A stretch of 64,000 nt of DNA from Shumkonia mesophila (GCF_026163695.1 NZ_JAOTID010000010.1:62001-126000); one strand, 5' to 3'. Shown: positions 1 through 8,722, numbered from the stretch's first letter. Notes: a model not told the origin generated them from the sequence alone. Program-made: numbers and translations.

Positions 1-2116
1 GACGGACCCGGATTCTGGCGTCGACCGCCAGCACGCCCTTCTCGTCGGCGAACAGCGGGTTGATGTCGAGCTCGGCGATCTCGGGAAAATCGATGATCAG
101 CTGCGAAATCTGCAGCAGGACCATCTTGACCGCATCGAGATCGGCCGCCGGCCGGTCGCGATAACCCTTCAGCAGCTTGTAGATGCGGGTCCGCGAGATC
201 AGCTCGTCGGCCAGCGCCATGTTGAGCGGCGGCAGGGCGACGGCGCGATCCCCGATCACCTCGACGGCGGTGCCGCCGTGGCCGAACAGGATGGTCGGCC
301 CGAAGATGTTGTCGGTGGTGGTGCCGACGATCAGCTCGTGAGCCCGCGGCCGGACCGCCATCTGCTGGACGGTGAACCCTTCCAGCTTGGCCTTGGGGAA
401 GGCCTTGCCGATCTTTTCCAGCATCGTCCTGGCTTCGCTCAGCACGACATCGGCGGTGTCGAGGAACAGGCGCACGCCGCCGGCGTCGGACTTGTGCGTG
501 ATGTCGGGCGACATGATCTTGAGGGCGACCGGGAAGCCGATCTCGGCGGCCTTCTTCGCCGCCTCTTCCGGCGTCTTCACGATTTCCGTGCGCACCGTGG
601 GGATGCCATAGGCGGCGATGGCGGCCTTCGCCTCGGCCTCGCTCATCATTTCCCGCTTCTCGGCCATGACCTTCTTAATGAGGTTGCGGACGAATTCGGT
701 ATCGGGCGTGAAGTCGGTTGGCGCCGACGGTGGAGTTTGCGTCAGCAGGTCCTGGTTGCGGCGGTAACGGACCATATGCATGAAGGCCTGGACGGCCCCC
801 TCGGGGGTCTCGTAGGTCGCGATGCCGGCGTCCCGGAACATGCGGCGCGCCTCGGCGACAACCTGGCCGCCGATCCAACTGCTCAGGATGTTCGACTGGT
901 TTTTCTTGGCGGTGTCGACGATGGCTTGCGCCGCCTCGGTGCTCGATGCGGTGGCGGTCGGGCAGTGCATGGCCAGGATGGCGTCGACTTCGGGCGCCTT
1001 GCACAGGATGTCAAGCGTGGCCGAATAGCGCTCGCCGGGGGCGTCGCCGATGATGTCGACCGGGTTGGACTTGGACCAGGTGTCGGGCAGCACGGCGTTG
1101 AGTTTCGCCAACGTTTCGGCCGACAGTTCGGCAAGGGTGCCGCCGCCTTTGATGAGGGCGTCGACGGCAAGCACACCGGCGCCGCCGCCGTTGGTCATGA
1201 TGACCAGGCGTTCGCCCTTGAGCGGGCGGGAACGGGCCAGAGTTTCGCTGGCCGCGAACAACTCGTCGATGGAATACACCCGCAGCATGCCGGCGCGGCT
1301 GATGGCGGCGTCATAAACGTCATCGGCGCCCGCGAGGGCGCCGGTGTGCGAGGCAGCCGCTTTGGCGCCCTCGGCAACCCGGCCCGATTTGATGACCAGA
1401 ATGGGTTTGTTGCGGGCCGCGGCGCGCGCCGCCGACATGAAGTTGCGCCGTTCCTTGATGGATTCGATGTAGAGCAGGATGGCACGGGTGTGCGGGTCGC
1501 TTCCCAGGAAATCGATGATGTCGCCGAAATCGATGTCGACGGTGTCACCCACCGATATGAAGTGCGAGAAGCCGATGTCGTGGGTGCGCGCCCAATCGAG
1601 AACGGCGGTGCAGAGCGCCCCCGATTGCGACACGAAGGCGATGCGCCCGGGCAGGGCGGGAAGATGCGAGAAGCTGGCGTTGAGGCCGATCCCCGGCACC
1701 AGCAGGCCCAGGCAGTTGGGGCCCAGAATGCGCAGGCCGTGGCAGCGGGCGTTGGCGACCATCACCTCCTGCAGGATGCGGCCATCCTTGTTCTTTTCTT
1801 GCGCTAGCCCGGCGGTCAGCACGATGGCGGCCTGGGTGCCGATCTTGCCGAGGTCGTCGATGACGCCGGGAACGGTCTGCGGAGGGGTGCAGATGACGGC
1901 CAGTTCCGGCGCCATCGGCAGGTCCTTGACGCCGGGGTAGGTGAGGACGCCGCTGACGGATTGGCGACGGGGATTGACCGGCATGATCGGCCCGTCAAAC
2001 CCGCCGAGCAGGAGATTGCGCATGACCAGGGCGCCGACGGCTCCGGGGCGATTGGACGCACCGATGACGGCGACGGAACTGGGATTGAACAGTTTGTCGA
2101 GGTTTCTTGTGGACAT
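1..2116 (-). CDS. NDP-forming acyl-CoA synthetase (acetate-CoA ligase type), C-terminus cut by window edge
   Basis: This protein belongs to the NDP-forming acyl-CoA synthetases, which interconvert an acid, CoA and ATP with acyl-CoA, ADP and phosphate. The 705 visible codons show, in order, an N-terminal CoA-binding Rossmann domain (starting SSVAVIGASNRPG), a succinyl-CoA-synthetase-like flavodoxin domain with SHTGALAG (His257 is the expected phosphorylated histidine), and an ATP-grasp domain ending with ELDINPLF at the window edge. The start is the ATG at 2116. The reading frame is open across the whole stretch. Homologues either end soon after this point or continue with a GNAT domain that makes them Pat-type protein acetyltransferases. 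The window does not show which applies here. Substrate is unknown. Confidence 0.9.
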   Translation of the reverse strand, partial: MSTRNLDKLFNPSSVAVIGASNRPGAVGALVMRNLLLGGFDGPIMPVNPRRQSVSGVLTYPGVKDLPMAPELAVICTPPQTVPGVIDDLGKIGTQAAIVLTAGLAQEKNKDGRILQEVMVANARCHGLRILGPNCLGLLVPGIGLNASFSHLPALPGRIAFVSQSGALCTAVLDWARTHDIGFSHFISVGDTVDIDFGDIIDFLGSDPHTRAILLYIESIKERRNFMSAARAAARNKPILVIKSGRVAEGAKAAASHTGALAGADDVYDAAISRAGMLRVYSIDELFAASETLARSRPLKGERLVIMTNGGGAGVLAVDALIKGGGTLAELSAETLAKLNAVLPDTWSKSNPVDIIGDAPGERYSATLDILCKAPEVDAILAMHCPTATASSTEAAQAIVDTAKKNQSNILSSWIGGQVVAEARRMFRDAGIATYETPEGAVQAFMHMVRYRRNQDLLTQTPPSAPTDFTPDTEFVRNLIKKVMAEKREMMSEAEAKAAIAAYGIPTVRTEIVKTPEEAAKKAAEIGFPVALKIMSPDITHKSDAGGVRLFLDTADVVLSEARTMLEKIGKAFPKAKLEGFTVQQMAVRPRAHELIVGTTTDNIFGPTILFGHGGTAVEVIGDRAVALPPLNMALADELISRTRIYKLLKGYRDRPAADLDAVKMVLLQISQLIIDFPEIAELDINPLFADEKGVLAVDARIRVR

Positions 2117-2625
2117 GGATGGCCTTCGTTTTTATTGCCAGGGCCCAAGCGCGACCGTTGCGGTCGCACCTTTCGCGGGATCCGTAGATCAGGGAATCAA
2201 GCCGGGCTTCATCCTGCCTGCACTACACAGGATTGCCCATTTTCAAATCCCGCCAAGGGGGCGTTTCATTGCGGCGTTTTCATACAACGTCACTCCGCGC
2301 GACGCAATCCATAGTTTCCGCATTCTGGTATGGTCTCACCATGTGGAACTGTCCGGGGCTCTCTCTTTGATTGGACGTCATGCCCCCTGCGCCCCGCCGA
2401 TCAACCGGACGGGAGGGCGGTGGATGTTCGCCGCCTTCGATGCGCCATCCGCGCGGGCGCGCCGCGTGGATTGAATTTCACTTTCGCATTGAAGCTATCG
2501 ATAGCCGGACCCCGGGCGCCTGTGATTTTTCGTCGCGCGGTCGATGCCGGCGGGAAAGGCGTACCCATATCCATGGAACGGGGGCGATGTGTCTCCGATG
2601 AACCATGGAGACGGGGAGAGCCATC
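2117..2625. other. Intergenic region of about 500 bp
   Basis: This gap lies between the divergent acyl-CoA synthetase and acetyltransferase genes and must carry promoters for both. I found no convincing gene in it: the frames that stay open have no ribosome site or recognisable protein. A small perfect inverted repeat, ATGGT-CTC-ACCAT, lies at 2330-2342 and could be an operator, but such short palindromes occur by chance. No RNA gene was recognised. Confidence 0.5.
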
Positions 2626-3174
2626 ATGGTTCGGGTTCGCCCGGCAAGGCCCGATGACGCGGCGGCGGTCGCGCGCATCTATGTGGAGACCTGGCGTTCG
2701 GTTTATGCCGGCGTGGTGCCCGACCGGGTGCTGACGCAGATGTCCCACGTGCGCCAGTCGCTGGCGTGGCGGCGCGAGATCGGGATGCGGGGCGGCAGGC
2801 GGATTCTGGTGGCGGATCTGCGCGACGCCGGCGTCGTCGGCTTCGTCGGTGTTGGTCCCAACCGCTATGGACCAGCTCCGTTCGACGGCGAGATTCACAC
2901 CCTCTACGTCGCCGACGATTTCCAGGGGCACGGCATCGGCCGCGCCCTCCTCGAAGCCGGGCTCGCCATCCTCAGGGAAAAGGGATTTTCCGCGGCCGTT
3001 GTATGGGTTCTTTCGGCCAACCCGGCCCGCTATTTTTACGAAGCCATGGGCGGGCGCCGGGTGGCCGAGCGCAACGAACCCCTGTGGGGGACGGTCCTTA
3101 AGGAAACGGCCTATGGCTGGCCGGACCTCGTCCGTCGGCTGGAGAACGGAGTCGACAACGCCCGCGATCCCTGA
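2626..3174 (+). CDS. GNAT family N-acetyltransferase
   Basis: The 182-residue product has the GNAT fold. The N-terminal beta strand and helix VRPARPDDAAAVARIY is typical, and the acetyl-CoA pyrophosphate-binding motif Q-G-H-G-I-G sits at residues 100-105, followed by the helix RALLEAGL. Proteins of this family transfer an acetyl group from acetyl-CoA to an amine on a small molecule or protein; the acceptor here cannot be told from sequence. I chose the ATG at 2626 because GGGGAG lies 8 bases before it. An in-frame ATG at 2605 lacks a ribosome site. The gene ends 3 bases before the convergent dehydrogenase gene. Confidence 0.88.
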   Translation: MVRVRPARPDDAAAVARIYVETWRSVYAGVVPDRVLTQMSHVRQSLAWRREIGMRGGRRILVADLRDAGVVGFVGVGPNRYGPAPFDGEIHTLYVADDFQGHGIGRALLEAGLAILREKGFSAAVVWVLSANPARYFYEAMGGRRVAERNEPLWGTVLKETAYGWPDLVRRLENGVDNARDP

Positions 3175-3177
3175 AGC

Positions 3178-3945
3178 CTACATGCCGGCCAAAAGCCCGC
3201 CTTCCACATAGATCAGCTGGCCGTTGACGTAGCTCGATGCGGCCGAGGCGAGAAAGACGGCGGTACCCACCAGCTCCTCCGGATCGCCCCAGCGGCCAGC
3301 CGGAACGCGCCCGCAAAGCCAGGCGTCGAAATCGACGTCCTTCCACAGTCGCTCGGTCATTTCGGTCTTGAAGTAGCCGGGGCCGATGCCGTTGGTCTGG
3401 ATGTTGTGCCTGGCCCATTCCACCGCCATCGACTTGGTCAGCAGCGCCAGCCCGCCTTTGGCCGCCGTATAGGCGGCAATGGTGGGGCGGGTCACGGTGC
3501 TCTGCAGCGAGCAGATGTTGATGATCTTGCCGGCCTTGCGCGCGATCATGCCCTTGACGGCGGCCCGCGACACCACGAACGGCGCCGTCAGGTCGATGTC
3601 CAGCACGGCCCGCCACTCGGCGTCGGGAAATTCCTCCAGTGGGTGGCGGCGCTGGATGCCGGCATTGTTGACCAGAATGTCGATCTGCCCGAACCGGCTT
3701 TCGATGTCGGCGACGCCGGCGTTGACAGCGTCGGTTTTGGTGACGTCGAAGGCGGCGCCGTGGGCCTTGAGATCCTGGCCGCGCAGCTTGCCTACGCCGG
3801 CGTCCAGCGCCGCCGGATCGACGTCGTTGAGGATGACGGTCGCGCCCGCCCTGGCCAGGCCGCCGGCCAGAATGAAACCGATGCCCCGTCCGGAGCCGGT
3901 GATGAGGGCGACCTTTCCCTGGAGATCGAACAGGTCCTTGGACAT
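3178..3945 (-). CDS. idnO: SDR-family gluconate 5-dehydrogenase / 5-keto-gluconate reductase (IdnO-like)
   Basis: This 255-residue short-chain dehydrogenase has the NAD(P) motif TGSGRGIG (residues 16-23), the NNAG motif, and catalytic Ser146, Tyr159 and Lys163 (YTAAK). Long stretches match E. coli gluconate 5-dehydrogenase from memory: NNAGIQRRHP, KIINICS, ARHNIQ, PGYFKTEMT and AWLC. That enzyme interconverts D-gluconate and 5-keto-D-gluconate in the cytoplasm. The ATG at 3945 follows GGAAGGAAAC at good spacing; an upstream in-frame ATG at 3990 would overlap the preceding gene. It is the last gene of a minus-strand cluster with a LarA-like protein and an IolB-like isomerase, which points to hexonate or hexuronate metabolism. 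KduD-type activity is an alternative. Confidence 0.87.
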   Translation of the reverse strand: MSKDLFDLQGKVALITGSGRGIGFILAGGLARAGATVILNDVDPAALDAGVGKLRGQDLKAHGAAFDVTKTDAVNAGVADIESRFGQIDILVNNAGIQRRHPLEEFPDAEWRAVLDIDLTAPFVVSRAAVKGMIARKAGKIINICSLQSTVTRPTIAAYTAAKGGLALLTKSMAVEWARHNIQTNGIGPGYFKTEMTERLWKDVDFDAWLCGRVPAGRWGDPEELVGTAVFLASAASSYVNGQLIYVEGGLLAGM

Positions 3946-3986
3946 TCGATGTTTCCTTCCTGGGCGGCTGCGCCGCCGCGTATCGG

Positions 3987-5267
3987 TCAAATCAGGCGGT
4001 TGTCGGCATCGAACCGCATGGGGGCGGGGGCGCCGAGGACCTTCAGGTCGTCGCGCCCCGCGATGTCGGCCAGCACGGCCTTGGACACCTGGATGCGGGT
4101 CAACTCCGTCGTGTTCTTGATGCGGACCACCCGGATGGTTTCAGTGGTCACGTTGTTGCAGGTGATGACGGCGACCGTGATGGCCTCGCGGTCGTCGCGC
4201 ATGACGATGGGAAGCTTGGCCGGTTCCAGTACGGTCGCGGTGATCAGATTGGTGTAGGTTTTGACGAAGTCGATCTTCTCGGCGCAGCGCCTGGTCGTAA
4301 GGTCCGCCAGCCCCAGGCCGCAGGCGTTGCCGTGGGTGGCGTCGGTGAGGTCGCGCACAACGATGCGATGGATCGGCGCCACCCCGAAATCGACGCCGGG
4401 CGATCCGCACCGGCCGGTGACGTTGGGGTCCATGCCCGAGCCGCTGACGTCCTTGCCCAGTTCGTCGACCACCAGCACGTCGATGCGGGGAACCAGGATG
4501 CGCGCGAAGTTCTGCTTGGCGACGACCTGAAGGGCCTTGTCGCGCTCGTCGAAATCGGCGGCCGGCACGCCTTCGACCTTAAAGACCTGGTGGTAGGCGT
4601 TCTCGACCACGGCGACGCCGAACAGGATCGGCATTTTCTCCAGCACGACGCGGCCGACCCGCGGGATCATGTGGTGGAAATTCGGGAACCCGCGGGAATG
4701 GATTTCCACGGCGCCACGGTGCTTGCCGAGCCCGATCGCCAGCATCTTGTAAAGGCCACTTTCCCATTCGCCGCGAAAATCGGTGTGCGGCTTGACGCGG
4801 CAACAGAGGACGACGCCGTCGGACTGGCTGGCGATCTTGTCGAAGAAGATCGGCATGCCGTCCTCCAGGCTGCCGATCTGAACGACGTCCATGGACGCCC
4901 GGATGGGGGCACCCATGGCCTTTTCGGTGATGCCGAGGTCGGCCAGCACGCCGATCTGTCCCTCGGCGTTGGCGCCGCCATGGCTGGCCATGGCCGGTAC
5001 GATGAAGGGTTCGGCCCCGAAGGCCTTCAACTGCTCGATGGTGGTGCGCACCACGCGGTCGATGGCGGCGATCCCCCGGCTGCCGGCGGCAACCGCGATC
5101 CGCTTGCCGGCAAGGGGGGCGCCGGCCAGCTTGCGCATCTCGGCGCGCACGGCTCCTTCGACATCGGCCACATGATCGCGCACGAAGCGCTGCTCGATGT
5201 CGACCATGTCCGGAAAGGGGTTGGTCGTCCTGACCTGGAGCGGGACGTCGATTTCGTCGAATTTCAT
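3987..5267 (-). CDS. LarA-like (DUF2088) nickel-dependent racemase/epimerase family protein
   Basis: The 426-residue protein matches the LarA/DUF2088 family. The fold signature includes AMASHGGA, where His96 corresponds to a catalytic histidine of lactate racemase, and RVKPHTDF with Lys159, followed by GLGKHRGA. Lactate racemase carries a nickel-pincer nucleotide covalently bound to a lysine in this region. Characterised relatives include lactate and malate racemases and a D-gluconate 2-epimerase, so the family acts on alpha-hydroxy acids. Its place between an IdnO-like reductase and an IolB-like isomerase suggests a sugar-acid substrate, which is inference. The cofactor genes larB, larC and larE are not in the window. 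The subgroup is distant from LarA itself, and exact substrate and even nickel dependence are unproven. Confidence 0.8.
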   Translation of the reverse strand: MKFDEIDVPLQVRTTNPFPDMVDIEQRFVRDHVADVEGAVRAEMRKLAGAPLAGKRIAVAAGSRGIAAIDRVVRTTIEQLKAFGAEPFIVPAMASHGGANAEGQIGVLADLGITEKAMGAPIRASMDVVQIGSLEDGMPIFFDKIASQSDGVVLCCRVKPHTDFRGEWESGLYKMLAIGLGKHRGAVEIHSRGFPNFHHMIPRVGRVVLEKMPILFGVAVVENAYHQVFKVEGVPAADFDERDKALQVVAKQNFARILVPRIDVLVVDELGKDVSGSGMDPNVTGRCGSPGVDFGVAPIHRIVVRDLTDATHGNACGLGLADLTTRRCAEKIDFVKTYTNLITATVLEPAKLPIVMRDDREAITVAVITCNNVTTETIRVVRIKNTTELTRIQVSKAVLADIAGRDDLKVLGAPAPMRFDADNRLI

Positions 5268-5302
5268 CGCTTTTCCCTATCGTCTCGGGTTGGCCCGAGC
5301 CC

Positions 5303-6145
5303 CTATTTGAACTTGTCGACCATGGCCTGGACACCGGGGAACAGGCCCATCAGGTGGCGGTATTCCTGCTTGAAGTTCTGGACCAGGGAGCGCTGTTCGA
5401 GGCCAACCAGGATGGTGAAGATATATTCCTGATGGCCCGGCGACGTCACCGTCGGATGGTATCCGCTGCTGAAAGCGAAGGTATCGCCGGTGCGGGTCAT
5501 GTGGACGGTGCGTTCGCCGGCCCGATCGGTGAACCAATACTGCGCGCCGAAGCCGTTGGCCGGGCGGAAGCGGTAATGATAGATTTCCTCGTGCGCCGTT
5601 TCGCCTTCGCCCTCAGTGTCGTGCTTGTGGGGCGGGTATCCCGACCAGTTGCCGTCGTCGCACAACAGTTCGCTGACCAGAAGGTTGCCGGCCCGGCCAG
5701 CGCCGTTTTGCCCGAGAACGTGAAAGATCCGACGGTGGCAGTGGGTTTCGGGCGAGCCGACGTCGACCATGTCGATTTCCTCGGGGGGCACCCGGAAGGG
5801 GGCGAACTTGGTGTCGCAGGTGCCGCCGGCCACCGCCACTTCGGTGTCATCGGCGTTGGCGCGAAAGACGATGTCGGCGCCACTGCCGCCGTACACGGAA
5901 TCGGCCCGTCCCGACCAGATGTCCGGCCTTTGCCCGACCGCCGGAAAGGTCGTGCCATCGACCGAAATGTCGACGTTCCCGGAAAGCACCACGGACATAG
6001 TCTCGTAGCCGGGCAGGGACAGCCGGAACGATTGTCCCTTGGCCAGCTTCAGCAGGTTGAAATAGGCATGGGGCACGGGCGCGCTGCCGCCGGCCAGGAT
6101 CGGCTGGTTCTTGTTGTCGTAGGCCCGGATCAATTCCTGCGTCAT
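5303..6145 (-). CDS. iolB: 5-deoxy-glucuronate isomerase (IolB/KduI-type cupin)
   Basis: The 280-residue protein is a double cupin of the IolB family. It contains the metal-binding stretch PPHKHD followed by HEEIYHYRF, and the C-terminal GYHPTVTSPGH, all typical of IolB. IolB converts 5-deoxy-glucuronate to 5-dehydro-2-deoxy-gluconate in inositol breakdown, and KduI performs the analogous ring-opened uronate isomerisation. No other inositol genes (iolC, iolD, iolE, iolG) are near, so a related uronate role within this cluster is as likely. The ATG at 6145 has AGGAAG seven bases upstream. The in-frame ATG at 6160 has no such site. It is the first gene of the minus-strand group with the LarA-like gene 35 bases downstream. 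Confidence 0.85.
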   Translation of the reverse strand: MTQELIRAYDNKNQPILAGGSAPVPHAYFNLLKLAKGQSFRLSLPGYETMSVVLSGNVDISVDGTTFPAVGQRPDIWSGRADSVYGGSGADIVFRANADDTEVAVAGGTCDTKFAPFRVPPEEIDMVDVGSPETHCHRRIFHVLGQNGAGRAGNLLVSELLCDDGNWSGYPPHKHDTEGEGETAHEEIYHYRFRPANGFGAQYWFTDRAGERTVHMTRTGDTFAFSSGYHPTVTSPGHQEYIFTILVGLEQRSLVQNFKQEYRHLMGLFPGVQAMVDKFK

Positions 6146-6214
6146 CGGATTCTTCCTCATGTTTGTCGAATTATCTATACGTGTTCCTTCGCGGTCGAAC
6201 CACCGACGTCGGCG

Positions 6215-6643
6215 TCAGATCCATTTCATGACGTGCTCGCCGGCCAGGCAAAGCTCGCCCTTCTGGTTGGCGATCTCGCATTTTCCGGTCGAGCGCATCC
6301 GCTCCGAATCGAGGGCGACGATGGTGTAGGTCGCGGTCAGGGTGTCGCCGACGAAGACCGGCTTGATGAAGCGGATGCGGTCGTATCCCAGCGATACCGG
6401 CCGCAGGCGGCCTCCCCGCTCGACAACCCGCCGCGACAGCGCGGATTCGGCGGCCGACAGCAGTCCCAGCACGAAAATGCCGTGGGCGATGCGACGGCCG
6501 AAAGGGGTTTTGCGGGCGTATTCCTCGTCCACATGGATGGGATCGAAGTCGCCGCTGATGGCCGAGAAAAGGGCGATGTCGGCGTCGGTGACGGTCTTGG
6601 AGAACGCCGTCCGTTCGCCGATCTCGACCTGCATTTCACTCAC
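6215..6643 (-). CDS. MaoC-like hot-dog hydratase
   Basis: The 142-residue product shows the hydratase-2 motif of the MaoC/R-specific enoyl-CoA hydratase family: GDFDPIHVDEEYA with Asp32 and His37, followed by the RIAHG segment. Such enzymes hydrate enoyl-CoA thioesters in fatty acid or dicarboxylate metabolism; substrate is not evident. I place the start at the GTG at 6643 because AGGAAG precedes it by seven bases. A longer reading from 6718 is open but has no ribosome site. The gene is upstream of, and in the same orientation as, the IolB-like gene with a 69-base gap, so co-transcription is possible but not shown. Confidence 0.82.
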   Translation of the reverse strand: MSEMQVEIGERTAFSKTVTDADIALFSAISGDFDPIHVDEEYARKTPFGRRIAHGIFVLGLLSAAESALSRRVVERGGRLRPVSLGYDRIRFIKPVFVGDTLTATYTIVALDSERMRSTGKCEIANQKGELCLAGEHVMKWI

Positions 6644-6923
6644 GGCATCGCTTCCTTTCTTCCTGGTCTTTCCGGCGAAAAGCCGGATTGGCTGTGGGGC
6701 ATGGCGCCGCGTCGCCACTCCTTTGTGCCTCCTTCAAAGAGGCTCCGTCAATCGCTCCGCCGGCAATATCGTGGGCCGCCCCCGTTGAAAAGCGCCCACA
6801 CAAAGCTTTGATTTATCGGCGGTTGCCGGGGCACAATGGGGCCCGGGGTGCCATCGGCCCGAACGCTCGGCGAATCCGGCCGGGCACGGTATCGTCCGTG
6901 CGGCTGGCGAAGAAAGGCGGAAC

Positions 6924-7571
6924 GTGCGCTACGAATCGATCGAGTCCGGACTGTATCAAGCCCGCGAGTGGGCGCGCGACGTCCTCGAGAAGATGGCGGC
7001 TCCTCTGGCCCGCCTGCTGGCCCGTCTCAAGGTCACCCCGAACCAGGTATCGACGGCCGGGTTTGCGCTGAATGTCGTGGCGGCGATGTGCATCGCCACC
7101 AACGATCTGGCCCTGGCCGGGGTCATCTACATCGTCGCCGGCGGCCTCGACCTGATGGACGGCACGCTGGCCCGCGTGACCGGACGGGCCACCAAGTTCG
7201 GCGCCTTTTTCGATTCGACGGTGGACCGCATTTCCGAGGGCGTGGTGTTCGCCGCGATCACCTATCGGTTCGCCATCGACGGCGAAAGCGTTCTGGCCGC
7301 GGTGGTGGTGCTGGCCCTGCTGGGCTCGCTCCTGGTCAGCTATGTGCGCGCCCGGGCCGAGGGGCTGGGGGGAAAATGCAAGGTCGGCCTGCTGACCCGG
7401 GCGGAAAGGGTCATTCTGCTGACGCTCGGCCTGCTGTTCGGCCTGTTGGCGCACACCATTGTCTTACTGGCGGTGCTGACGGCGGTGACCGTGGCCCAGC
7501 GGATCTACTATGTGGCCAAGCAGTTCGACCCCTTGCCGAAACGCGATGAAGCGGCGTCCGAACCCTCCTGA
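6924..7571 (+). CDS. CDP-alcohol phosphatidyltransferase family membrane protein
   Basis: This 215-residue integral membrane enzyme carries the complete family motif: D79-G80, A83-R84, G93, D97 and D101. It transfers a phosphatidyl group from a CDP-linked lipid to an alcohol acceptor at the inner membrane. The remaining hydrophobic stretches (for example residues 48-75 and 110-135, then 155-190) fit about six transmembrane segments. The acceptor cannot be decided: relatives make phosphatidylglycerophosphate, phosphatidylinositol phosphate or archaetidyl lipids. It starts at an ATG at 6924 after an AAAGGCGGAAC stretch. It stands alone, with a roughly 280-base gap from the divergent MaoC gene. 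Confidence 0.88.
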   Translation: MRYESIESGLYQAREWARDVLEKMAAPLARLLARLKVTPNQVSTAGFALNVVAAMCIATNDLALAGVIYIVAGGLDLMDGTLARVTGRATKFGAFFDSTVDRISEGVVFAAITYRFAIDGESVLAAVVVLALLGSLLVSYVRARAEGLGGKCKVGLLTRAERVILLTLGLLFGLLAHTIVLLAVLTAVTVAQRIYYVAKQFDPLPKRDEAASEPS

Positions 7572-7774
7572 TCGGCGTTAACGCCGGCTTGCGGCCGCCT
7601 GGACGACGCCCCCGACTACGTTACGGCGGCGGCGCTGTTACCATCGGGAAACAATAATCCCTGTTTTTGCCATCAACGCGATACAGAGGAATGGCATCAT
7701 TCTTCGCCATACCCGCGGCCGGGACCTTTCCCAATGCACCCGGCCACCCTTCAATTTCTGGCGGTATCGAGCGA

Positions 7775-8617
7775 ATGATGATGATTCCGGCGATTGCCAA
7801 GGTGTGCTCGCTTCTGCGACGTCACTCTCCTGTATCCGATTGGCTCCTGGCCCTGGCCTGGAGCGGCCTCGTGGCGACCTCCCTGGCGGGTGCCGTCCGA
7901 TGGCATGACGGAGCCGAGAACGCGGCGGCATTTCTGGTCATGGCGGGCCTCCTGCACGGCCTCCTTTGGGGCGCGGGCATCGGCGCGGCCGTCTGGGCGC
8001 GACGGCGACCGAACCGCTGCGCTATCCAGAGCGACGGAACGGATTTTTCCGTTCTTTCCCTGTCCGGCCACGACGCCCTGACGAACCTGCCCAACCGGGC
8101 CCTGTTGCTCGACCGGCTGACCCAGAGTCTTGTCCGGTCGTATCGCAGCGCCCGGCGGACGGCGGTCCTTTCGATTGCTCTCGACGGCTTTCAGGCGATC
8201 AGGGAATCGCTGGGGCACGAAGCCGGGGACAGGGTGTTGAAAGAGGTGGCCAGCCGGCTCGCCACGGTCGTTCGCCAGATCGATACGGTGGCGCAAATCG
8301 GCAACGGAGAGTTCGTCGTCATCCTGGGCGACGTGCCTGGCCCGCGCGCTGCCGCGCGGGTGGCCAACGAAATTGTCGAGGCGGTCGGCCTTCCCATCGT
8401 GCTGGACGAAGAGGAGGTCACCGTCGAGGCCAACATGGGCATCGCTTTCTTCCCCGACGATGCCGAAACGCCTGATGCGTTGCTGATGGCCGCCGCCGTG
8501 GCGATGCACGAGGTCGAGAAGTTGGGCGTGAACGGTTTCAGCTTTGCCGGCGTCGGGGCCGGGGCGCCCATCCCCGCCTATGCCGAGAATCAAAGAAGGG
8601 CCAGCCTTCACGGCTGA
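7775..8617 (+). CDS. Membrane-anchored GGDEF-like protein with degenerate active site
   Basis: The product (280 residues from this start) has two hydrophobic segments at about residues 22-42 and 50-74, then a GGDEF-fold domain beginning DALTNLPNR at about residue 100. The signature loop reads G-N-G-E-F at 176-180 instead of G-G-D/E-E-F, so the metal-binding acidic residue at the third position is missing. Diguanylate cyclase activity is therefore unlikely, and a c-di-GMP or GTP sensing or protein-binding role is possible. No EAL domain follows. The start is uncertain: ATG at 7775 opens a run of three Met codons with only a weak GAGCGA upstream, and an in-frame ATG at 7667 would add 36 residues. 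Confidence 0.75.
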   Translation: MMMIPAIAKVCSLLRRHSPVSDWLLALAWSGLVATSLAGAVRWHDGAENAAAFLVMAGLLHGLLWGAGIGAAVWARRRPNRCAIQSDGTDFSVLSLSGHDALTNLPNRALLLDRLTQSLVRSYRSARRTAVLSIALDGFQAIRESLGHEAGDRVLKEVASRLATVVRQIDTVAQIGNGEFVVILGDVPGPRAAARVANEIVEAVGLPIVLDEEEVTVEANMGIAFFPDDAETPDALLMAAAVAMHEVEKLGVNGFSFAGVGAGAPIPAYAENQRRASLHG

Positions 8618-8625
8618 CCCTCCTT
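8593..8625 (-). terminator. Probable intrinsic terminator after tRNA-Asn/glnK transcript
   Basis: Read on the minus strand this is a 14-pair stem with two G-U wobbles and a 5-base loop, followed by TTTGATT. It lies just downstream of the minus-strand tRNA-Asn gene and overlaps the last codons of the convergent GGDEF-like gene, so it could serve both transcripts. Confidence 0.55.
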
Positions 8626-8629
8626 CGCT

Positions 8630-8714
8630 ATTGGCTCCGGCGGTAGGACTCGAACCTACGACCGAGCGGTTAACAGCCGCTTGCTCTACCAGCTGAGCTA
8701 CGCCGGATCAAAAA
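8630..8714. repeat. 85-bp perfect direct repeat, copy 1 (contains tRNA-Asn)
   Basis: The 85 bases here are identical to 9430-9514. The identity covers a whole tRNA-Asn gene with its CCA end plus a few flanking bases on each side, including an AAAAA run. The offset between the copies is exactly 800 bases. The segment between them holds glnK and an amtB remnant, so unequal recombination between copies would delete or duplicate that segment. Confidence 0.95.
8632..8707 (-). tRNA. tRNA-Asn (anticodon GTT), copy 1
   Basis: The minus strand folds as a 76-nt tRNA: acceptor arms TCCGGCG and CGCCGGA, D arm GTAGCTCAGCTGGTAGAGC, anticodon loop CTGTTAA with GTT, T arm GGTTCGAGTCC and an encoded CCA end. 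It is identical to the copy at 9432-9507. Confidence 0.97.
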
Positions 8715-8722
8715 CGGCTTCC

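Noticed and set aside
278-1807. Long plus-strand open frame of 509 codons
   Set aside because: It is antisense to the acyl-CoA synthetase gene, whose motifs are clear on the minus strand; the translation has no recognisable protein and repeats Arg/Gly/Asp runs typical of antisense GC-rich DNA.
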